NCBI RefSeq assembly: GCF_900105515.1
Contig: NZ_FNSY01000001.1
Coordinates: 4,514,001 to 4,578,000, forward strand
Origin: Streptomyces sp. 2131.1
Lineage (GTDB): Bacteria; Actinomycetota; Actinomycetes; Streptomycetales; Streptomycetaceae
Direction: 5' to 3'
Length of the DNA stretch: 64,000 nucleotides
In this document: positions 58,304 through 64,000 of the stretch, piece after piece
Numbering within the stretch: the first letter of the stretch is position 1
How the letters are laid out: every line of letters begins with the position of its first letter
Program-made: the position numbers and the translations under genes
The notes under the pieces: generated by a model
Told to the model about the DNA's origin: nothing
Database searches by the model: none
The model's input: the letters and a program-made list of their open reading frames with translations, nothing else

Positions 58304-59833
58304 TCAGCGCTCCAGTTCGCAGCGCGCCGCCGTGACCAGGACGCTGTTCCACAGCGCCACGTTGTCGGTGTGGACGGCCCGGACCCGTTCCTTCTGGAAG
58401 ATCTCGTTGACCATCAGGTAGAGCATGCTCTTGATCACCGGGGCGTCGTTCAGGCCCCCGCGCCGGCCGCCGTTGAGCACCTGTCGGTACTCCCTGTTGA
58501 GCCGGACTTCCCGGTGCTCGCGGTCGAGCTCGAAGAAGACGTCCAGGGGCAGGCTGTCCCAGCGGAACGCGATCGGGTCCTCGCCCTCCAGCTCCGGCAG
58601 CTCGTCGCGCAGCGTCCGCCGCAGCTTCGGGTCCATCCCCTTGCCGGCCGGCAGGACCGCCTTGCGCTGCGGTTCGGTGGCGCGGCGGGCGGCCTCCCGG
58701 TACGTGAGTGCCGCCTCCTGCACGTACGCGGCGAAGGCACGCCCTGCGGAGTCCACGGCCTGCTCCAGGCCGCGGGCGAACGCGGGGGTGACGGTCACGC
58801 CGTCCTTCTTCACCGTGAGGTTGAAGACGTCGTTCGGCGCGGACGGCAGGTCTACGGCGATCCGCGCGAGCGCGAGGTGCCCCTCCGGACTGCGGGTGCC
58901 GTTCCAGCCGCCCGCCTGGACGAGGCGGTCGTTGCGGTAGATGTAGAAGCCCTGGCGCTCGGCGAGCGGGCCGATGCCCCGGTAGCTGACCAGCGGGGAC
59001 TTCGGCGGCCAGATGTGCGCGGTCAGCTCGACCCCGCCGACGCCCTCGACCGGCGCCGCGTACGTACGGGGGTAGCCGGCCCGGCCGGGCACCCGGTAGC
59101 CGAACGGGTCGATGGGCTCGACGCCCCGGTGGTCCAGCTCCTCCTTGGTGCGTACGTCCTCGACCACGATGTCGATGTTGAAGCCGTCGCGGGCCAGGAA
59201 GCGGTGGAGGTAGAGCCCCAGGTGGGTCTCCAGCTTCTCGATCGCGTCGTTGAGATAGCGGTCGGTCTGCCCGGTGGTGACGGTTTCGAAGGCGCGGACC
59301 CGGTCCCAGCGCACGATCGTGCCCTGCCACTGGATGATCCCGTCGTAACGGTCCACGAGGTCCTGGCAGTACCCCGGGTCGACGATGTCGCAGCTGAAGT
59401 CGGCCTGGGCGCGGGCCGTCAGCCAGCGGCGGCCGGTGGAGGGGCTGCGCTTAGTGCGGCTGATCACGGTGAGCGAGTCGGCGTGCGACAGGGACGCCGC
59501 CTTGAGTCCCGCGCCGAAGTGGCCGAGCGCCGAGTCGTCGTAGCCCTGCCGGCCGCCCACCGTCATCGCGGTGTCCAGGGCGTCGTCGTCCATGCCGCAG
59601 CCGTCGTCGATGACGAGCAGACTGACCAGCCGGTCGTCGTCGCGCAGGAGGCTCACGACGACGTTTCGGGCGCCCGCGTCGATGGAGTTGTCGACGAGGT
59701 CGGCGATGGCCGCCTCGAATCCGTACCCCTGGTGTGTCAACGACTCGACGTACCGGGCTGTCGGCGGGAGCCGCTTGGCTCCGGTGGTGGGGACCTCGAA
59801 CTGCCAGTCGGCAGAGGGCTGATACGCCGCCAT
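58304..59833 (-). CDS. MORC/MutL-like GHKL ATPase
   Basis: 509-aa ATPase. N-box ADLVDNSIDAGA (44-55) where the usual catalytic Glu is Asp45, G1 IDDGCGMD (75-82) and G2 GHFGAGLKAASLS (104-116) define a MutL/MORC-type GHKL fold. A transducer-like region (FNLTVKKDGVTVTP) and C-terminal helical part follow. In known systems this ATPase acts with Z1 and nucleases in phage restriction. GAGGAAGG precedes the ATG giving MAAYQPSADW; the frame is open upstream. Confidence 0.93.
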   Translation of the reverse strand: MAAYQPSADWQFEVPTTGAKRLPPTARYVESLTHQGYGFEAAIADLVDNSIDAGARNVVVSLLRDDDRLVSLLVIDDGCGMDDDALDTAMTVGGRQGYDDSALGHFGAGLKAASLSHADSLTVISRTKRSPSTGRRWLTARAQADFSCDIVDPGYCQDLVDRYDGIIQWQGTIVRWDRVRAFETVTTGQTDRYLNDAIEKLETHLGLYLHRFLARDGFNIDIVVEDVRTKEELDHRGVEPIDPFGYRVPGRAGYPRTYAAPVEGVGGVELTAHIWPPKSPLVSYRGIGPLAERQGFYIYRNDRLVQAGGWNGTRSPEGHLALARIAVDLPSAPNDVFNLTVKKDGVTVTPAFARGLEQAVDSAGRAFAAYVQEAALTYREAARRATEPQRKAVLPAGKGMDPKLRRTLRDELPELEGEDPIAFRWDSLPLDVFFELDREHREVRLNREYRQVLNGGRRGGLNDAPVIKSMLYLMVNEIFQKERVRAVHTDNVALWNSVLVTAARCELER

Positions 59834-59969
59834 GGAGCCTTCCTCGCGCGCACGACAGAGCTGAGACCTGCGTGGGGAGGTGCGGCCCTGATGAGTAGAT
59901 GGAATGTGATGGTATTGCAAAGGTGGGACAGCCGGGAATCCCGGGAAACAATTGCGCTGCTCGCCGCCC
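59834..59969 (-). other. Intergenic region between DUF4037 and MORC ATPase genes
   Basis: 137-bp gap likely holding the promoter of the MORC-Z1-Vsr operon. It contains a CCGGGAATCCCGG palindrome (59932-59944). I see no clear -10/-35 pair. Confidence 0.4.
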
Positions 59970-61088
59970 CTACGGCCCGGAGGTGGCTTCAGCGGCGGCA
60001 TCGACCACCGCCCGAGTCGCCCCCCGGGTCAGGGCCGGGGTGCTGAGTACGTCGGTGTTGTCGAGGAACTGGTCCGCGGCGCCCGTCATCGGCAGGGCGC
60101 GGACCGTCGGGTCGGTGATGTGGGCGGTCAGGGCCGCGGTGAAGCGTTCGGCGTGCAGGACCTGGAACGGGCGGTCGTGGTACGGCCGGGTCGTGGGGTC
60201 GACGGGGGTGGTGAGGCCGAGGCGGTTGTGGGCGGCGGCGACGGTCTCGTAGGCGCGGGCCAGGTGGTGTTCGCGGGTGTGCCAGTCGGTGGCGGCGAGG
60301 GCGGCGGTGAGGAGCGGGGTGAGCGCGGGGGCCTCGGGGGTACGGGCGAAGGCGCTGCCGAGCCATTTGCCGTACGGCGGGTAGCGGCGGCCCATGAGCA
60401 GGCAGAGCCGCATCAGGTCGCGTACGAGACGGGCGGCGACGACCGCGGAGCCGAGTTCGTCGCCCACCTCGCCGCAGCGGCCGACGAAGGCCTCCTCCTG
60501 GGAGACGCGTTGCCACTGGCAGGCGAGGAGGTGGAGCCACAGGTCGTGGGGGTACCAGTCGAGGGCGGCCCGGGCCGGTGCGAGGCGGTCGAGGCCGTCG
60601 TGGAAGACGGCACCGGCGGTGACCTCGGCGAGGCGTTGCGTGGGAGCGGCCAGCCAGTCGGTCACGGTGATGTCCCGGCCGGGGTCGAAGCCCAGCCGGG
60701 CGGTGAACCAGGCGCCCGGGTCGGTGACTTCGACCCGGTGGGACACCGGCCCTGCGGTCTCCCGCATGACCCCGATGCCAGCGTCGGCGGTGGTGGTGAA
60801 GTGCGTGGGGTAGCCGTGGAACGTCTTCGGCAGGCGTTCGGAGAGCAGCGCCGTGATCGCCGCCCCGTGGCGGGCCACGTCCCGCGGGTGCAGGAAGACC
60901 TGGAGGCGGGGCCCCCACTCGTGGTCGGCGGAACGGGCGGTGTCGAACCCGAGAACCTCCGAACCGCTGCCGAGGCGCGCGGCGGAGTGCGCGATCCCGG
61001 GCACGGCCTCCGCGAGCAGCGGCCGTACGGCTTCGAGGTAGAAGCGACGCGAGAGTTCCAGGCCGGGGACGAAGGGCGACGTGGTCAT
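59970..61088 (-). CDS. DUF4037 domain protein
   Basis: 372-aa protein of the DUF4037 family: FVPGLELSRRFYLEAVRPLL, LGSGSEVLGFDTARSADHEW (the nucleotidyltransferase-like GS...D core), CQWQRVSQEEAFVGRCGEVG and LCLLMGRRYPPYGKWLGSAF. The DxD-like core suggests a nucleotidyltransferase fold; activity unknown. It adjoins the defence island on the same strand but belongs to a family found in many other contexts, so membership is not assumed. Confidence 0.88.
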   Translation of the reverse strand: MTTSPFVPGLELSRRFYLEAVRPLLAEAVPGIAHSAARLGSGSEVLGFDTARSADHEWGPRLQVFLHPRDVARHGAAITALLSERLPKTFHGYPTHFTTTADAGIGVMRETAGPVSHRVEVTDPGAWFTARLGFDPGRDITVTDWLAAPTQRLAEVTAGAVFHDGLDRLAPARAALDWYPHDLWLHLLACQWQRVSQEEAFVGRCGEVGDELGSAVVAARLVRDLMRLCLLMGRRYPPYGKWLGSAFARTPEAPALTPLLTAALAATDWHTREHHLARAYETVAAAHNRLGLTTPVDPTTRPYHDRPFQVLHAERFTAALTAHITDPTVRALPMTGAADQFLDNTDVLSTPALTRGATRAVVDAAAEATSGP

Positions 61089-61223
61089 GCTGTAGAGAGT
61101 GCCGGACAGGCGTGTGACCGGCGAAGGCTTTTCAGTCCGCAGCCGGGTACGCGGGCACGCGCCGGTGGTCGAACGACGAACCCGGAGCCATGGTCCTCGG
61201 TCCGGGAACGGGTGGGTGTCCGA

Positions 61224-64000
61224 TCAGGGGCGATCCGCGGGTGGACGGTCGCAGACGGCCGTGCGGCCCGTGGCGGCCCGGCGGGAGGTGCCCGGGTAGC
61301 CGCCCGCTCGCAAGACCCTGTCGATCCCGGTGTTGACGGTCTCCGCGCAGCGGGCGGCGGCGCGCAGATCGCGCAGGGCTCTCACCAGGGCGGTGTTGTC
61401 GCGCGTCTTCACAGCCTGCGTGCAGCCGCGGTTGCCGGTATCCGCCCAGGTGACCATCCGGTGCCAGTCGGCTCGCAGGAGCGGGTCGGCGGGTATCCGG
61501 AACCAGACCGTCTCGAACCAGGCGGCCCTGCCCCAGTCGAAGCAGACCGGGGACACCGTCCGGTGCAGCGTGCCCCAGGGGTCCTTGGAGGACTGCGCCG
61601 CGCGGAGGACGGCGGTCAGCCGGCTGTCGTACGCCACCGCGAGGTTGATGAGGTCGTCGCCGGTCAGCCGGTACCAGGCCCGGATCTGCCGCACGCGGGC
61701 GGCGTCCGACAAGTGCGGCTCGGGGAGCCCCCAGTACAGCACCAGGTTGCGCTGGGAGGTGAGCTGGTTGGTCGTGAAGCCGAGCCGGTACCTTCCCACG
61801 GCGCCCTGCGTCGCGGTGCCCGCGAGCGCCACCGCGCACAGCAGGGCCACCGCGACCCGGACGCGGCGCCGTAGGGCGGGCAGGGGTTCCTCCGGCGGCC
61901 GTCGACGGCGCCGGAGGACGGCGGCCGACGCGATGAGGACGGCGGCCGACGCGATGAGGACGGCGGCGAGCGCGGACAGGACCAAGGCGTTGTTCAGCGC
62001 GAAGTCGTACGGGAACAGCGGCCTTCGCCAGGCCGGCCGCCAGGCGCAGCTGTCCGAGAGGACGGCCAAGGGGGCGACGCATCCGTCCACCGACACGAGA
62101 AGGGTCATGCCGGTGAGGCCCAGCAGGGCCGTCGTCTGGGCGGCGATCAGCGCGCCCAGCAGGCGGTATCGGCGGTCCGCGGTGCTCGCCACCGCCGCGG
62201 CCGCGGCCGCGGGCAGGCAGAGCGCCGCGAGCAGGAGGAGCAGATAGCGGTACGCGTAGAGCCCGCCCCGTGCGGCCGGCGGGGGTTGCCCGGTGTGTAC
62301 GTATGCCTGGATACCCGCCACGGCCACGCAGGCCAGCACCCCGCCCAGCAGCCCGGGCCGCAGGACCTCGCGCAGCGGGGCCGCAGAAGCTTCGCCGTAA
62401 GCCGCCCGGTCCGGCACCCAGCGGGGGGTGCCGGTCGCCGGACCGCTCGCCCAGGCCAACAGCGGAACCGTCCACAGGACGGTGATCGTGAGCGCGCCCA
62501 TCGGCGTCTCGGCGATGTTGTCCAGTTGCGGCGCGAACACGGTGAGGCCGGGAATCGCGCTCAGGTCCCCGGCCGGTGCCTGGGACGGCAGCCACTGCGT
62601 GATCGCCCGGGCCATCATCTCGGCGCTCGGTGCGTCCCTGTTGAGGCTCGTGGCCCCGGCGAGCAGCCACCAGGTGAGCCACGACATCATGGCGAGAGCG
62701 GCGGCGGCCACGCACGAGGCGAGGGCGGGCCGCAGAGTCCGGCCCCTGGCCGTCGCGGCCCACAGGCGCGCGCACTGGGTCACCCACCAGCCGAACGCGG
62801 CCCCCGCCGCCACCGGCACGAGCAGAACCGGCGGCCGCTGCGGCAGCCAGCCCCAGCCCGAGCCGAAACCGCTCAGGACCAGGCCGGCCGACATCCCGGC
62901 ACCCAGCCACGCCCCGGCCCAGGCACCGGAGGGCACCCGGGTACCGGTCAGCAGCGCGTACACCACCGCCCGCCACAGGGCGACCACGACCACGCCGGTC
63001 ACCAGCACACCTGGGACGATCACCAGGACCGTCATCAGGTTGTTGGTGAAGTTGACGCGGTACTGGGCGATCTGCATAAGCACCTGTGGCACAGCCAGAG
63101 CGGGCACGGTACCGATGAGGAAGACCGGCAGGAGCGCGACACGGAACAACGGCGCCGGATCGGCCAGCGCGCCCCGGCGCAGACCCCACCGCGGATGTGT
63201 ACGCCACAGTTCGGTGAACGAGCCGAGTGCGCCGCGTACCGCGTTGGCGGGCGGTGGGGCGGTGACGGACCAGCCGACCGGGTCCGCGCCCCAGCGCACC
63301 GCGGCCAGGTCGGCGTAGATCTCCCGGCTCCGCAGCGCGTCCGAGCGGGCGAGGTACAGCAGCACGACCAGCACGACGGCCAGCACCGCGGGCCGGCCCA
63401 GCCGTAGCGAGCCACCACTCGCCACGATGCCGTGGACGACGTAGCCGAGACAGAGCAGGTACGGCAACAGCACCAGCCCGAGGAAGACCCGCCACAGGGC
63501 GACCGTGAGGTACGTCAGGGTGACGTCACGGTTGGCGATGTGGGCGAGCTCGTGCAGCAGCACCGCCCGGAAGCGTTCCGGATCGGTGCGCCGGACGGAG
63601 AGCAGGCCGCCGTGCAGGCAGACGACCGGGCGGCGGGTACGCCCGAAGACCACGGCGCCGACCGAGGCCGCCGTCGGATCGACCACGAACCGCGGCCTCG
63701 GCGACACGCTCGCGGCGGCGCACAAGTCACCCACAAGGGAGCCGATCCCACCGTCCTTGTCGACCGCCCCCAGTGGGACGACACGACTCCTTCGGGCCTT
63801 CCACAGGGGCAGTACCGCGAAGAGCAGGCCGGCCGCGACCATCAGTACCAGGGGCCAGCCCGCGATCTGCCACCACGGCGGCGCGGGCGCCCAGAGGGAC
63901 AGGCAGAAGCGGGTGGCGGTCATCTGGCCGGAGGTACTGAGCGATGTGTTCCAGTAGCTGCTGTCGGTGGGGTCCACACCCGCGGCGAGACCGCAACCGG
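61224..64000 (-). CDS. M48-type membrane peptidase, N-terminus beyond window
   Basis: Large membrane protease-like protein. The zinc motif HELAHIANRD (HExxH) is seen near the N-terminal quarter, with a second ligand candidate (SREIYADLAAVRWG). Many hydrophobic helices follow, then a long external domain. The frame is open to the window edge and continues upstream of the first GTG, so the N-terminus is missing. It contains a 21-bp tandem duplication. Family M48/M56-like; substrate unknown. Confidence 0.82.
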   Translation of the reverse strand, partial: GCGLAAGVDPTDSSYWNTSLSTSGQMTATRFCLSLWAPAPPWWQIAGWPLVLMVAAGLLFAVLPLWKARRSRVVPLGAVDKDGGIGSLVGDLCAAASVSPRPRFVVDPTAASVGAVVFGRTRRPVVCLHGGLLSVRRTDPERFRAVLLHELAHIANRDVTLTYLTVALWRVFLGLVLLPYLLCLGYVVHGIVASGGSLRLGRPAVLAVVLVVLLYLARSDALRSREIYADLAAVRWGADPVGWSVTAPPPANAVRGALGSFTELWRTHPRWGLRRGALADPAPLFRVALLPVFLIGTVPALAVPQVLMQIAQYRVNFTNNLMTVLVIVPGVLVTGVVVVALWRAVVYALLTGTRVPSGAWAGAWLGAGMSAGLVLSGFGSGWGWLPQRPPVLLVPVAAGAAFGWWVTQCARLWAATARGRTLRPALASCVAAAALAMMSWLTWWLLAGATSLNRDAPSAEMMARAITQWLPSQAPAGDLSAIPGLTVFAPQLDNIAETPMGALTITVLWTVPLLAWASGPATGTPRWVPDRAAYGEASAAPLREVLRPGLLGGVLACVAVAGIQAYVHTGQPPPAARGGLYAYRYLLLLLAALCLPAAAAAAVASTADRRYRLLGALIAAQTTALLGLTGMTLLVSVDGCVAPLAVLSDSCAWRPAWRRPLFPYDFALNNALVLSALAAVLIASAAVLIASAAVLRRRRRPPEEPLPALRRRVRVAVALLCAVALAGTATQGAVGRYRLGFTTNQLTSQRNLVLYWGLPEPHLSDAARVRQIRAWYRLTGDDLINLAVAYDSRLTAVLRAAQSSKDPWGTLHRTVSPVCFDWGRAAWFETVWFRIPADPLLRADWHRMVTWADTGNRGCTQAVKTRDNTALVRALRDLRAAARCAETVNTGIDRVLRAGGYPGTSRRAATGRTAVCDRPPADRP
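61921..61962. repeat. 21-bp tandem duplication inside protease gene
   Basis: Unit GCGGCCGACGCGATGAGGACG is repeated exactly (61921-61941 and 61942-61962), adding seven residues (ASAAVLI-like) to a hydrophobic segment without frame change. Confidence 0.9.

Noticed and set aside
59932..59944. CCGGGAATCCCGG palindrome as a terminator
   Set aside because: Short, without spacer or T-run; such GC palindromes are common by chance here.
59970..61088. DUF4037 gene as the missing PD-(D/E)XK nuclease of the MORC-Z1 system
   Set aside because: Its sequence fits the nucleotidyltransferase-like DUF4037 family, with no PD-(D/E)XK pattern, and the family occurs in many other contexts.

Overview
The window is a stretch of actinobacterial chromosome, almost certainly Streptomyces. 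Evidence: very high GC with G/C-ending codons, frequent GTG starts, many 4-bp ATGA/GTGA stop-start overlaps, apparently leaderless genes, and family markers such as DUF397/Scr1-type regulators, LppX-like lipoproteins, an ECF42 sigma factor with its DGPF partner, and a GH5 plus CBM2 secreted glycanase under a CebR-type palindrome. No rRNA or tRNA gene, integrase or complete insertion sequence was recognised.

Layout. 1-14.4 kb is ordinary core-like sequence: MHS transporter (cut by the edge), Bcp peroxiredoxin, DUF3618 and GroES-like proteins, an SMR guanidine exporter under a guanidine-III riboswitch, a class A penicillin-binding protein, a two-permease ABC-2 exporter with its ATPase, a DUF1707 protein, an SGNH esterase, DUF445, and an MFS/TetR pair. 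14.4-21.3 kb is a polymorphic-toxin locus on the minus strand: SseB-like protein, a 187-aa accessory protein, a 1497-aa Rhs toxin with a WXG-like N-terminus, and two immunity genes. The second immunity gene came from a 591-bp tandem duplication that also copied the Rhs tip and the end of a neighbouring lipoprotein gene. 21.4-34.8 kb holds a Ser/Thr kinase, an AAA+ ATPase/TPR pair, a RibD-like reductase, the mannanase, the DGPF-ECF42-acetyltransferase operon, a WYL regulator/VOC pair, decayed IS481 and phosphotransferase fragments, and a lipoprotein.

35.0-39.8 kb carries three type I-E-like CRISPR loci in one orientation without cas genes: a seven-repeat degenerate array with compensatory stem mutations, a 14-repeat array, and a solitary decayed repeat with its own leader end. 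All three share a 9-nt leader-end motif. A GIY-YIG-type predicted nuclease follows the main array. 39.9-43.9 kb is miscellaneous metabolism. 43.9-48.4 kb contains regulatory proteins of accessory character (HTH proteins, the Scr1/DUF397/histidine-kinase-like ATPase trio).

48.6-59.8 kb is a compact predicted anti-phage island. On the plus strand are an HNH-like zinc protein, a ParB/Srx-fold protein, an SNF2-type helicase, a DUF3883 predicted nuclease and a C5-cytosine methyltransferase. Convergent to these are a Vsr endonuclease, a Z1-domain ATPase and a MORC/MutL-like GHKL ATPase. MTase, Vsr, Z1 and MORC are the hallmarks of a known class of restriction-modification systems, but the usual PF14390 nuclease and AIPR subunits are absent and a ParB/SNF2/DUF3883 operon stands beside it, so this may be a variant or hybrid system. 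The ParB operon is preceded by a perfect 22-bp inverted repeat. The window closes with a DUF4037 protein and a truncated M48-type membrane protease.
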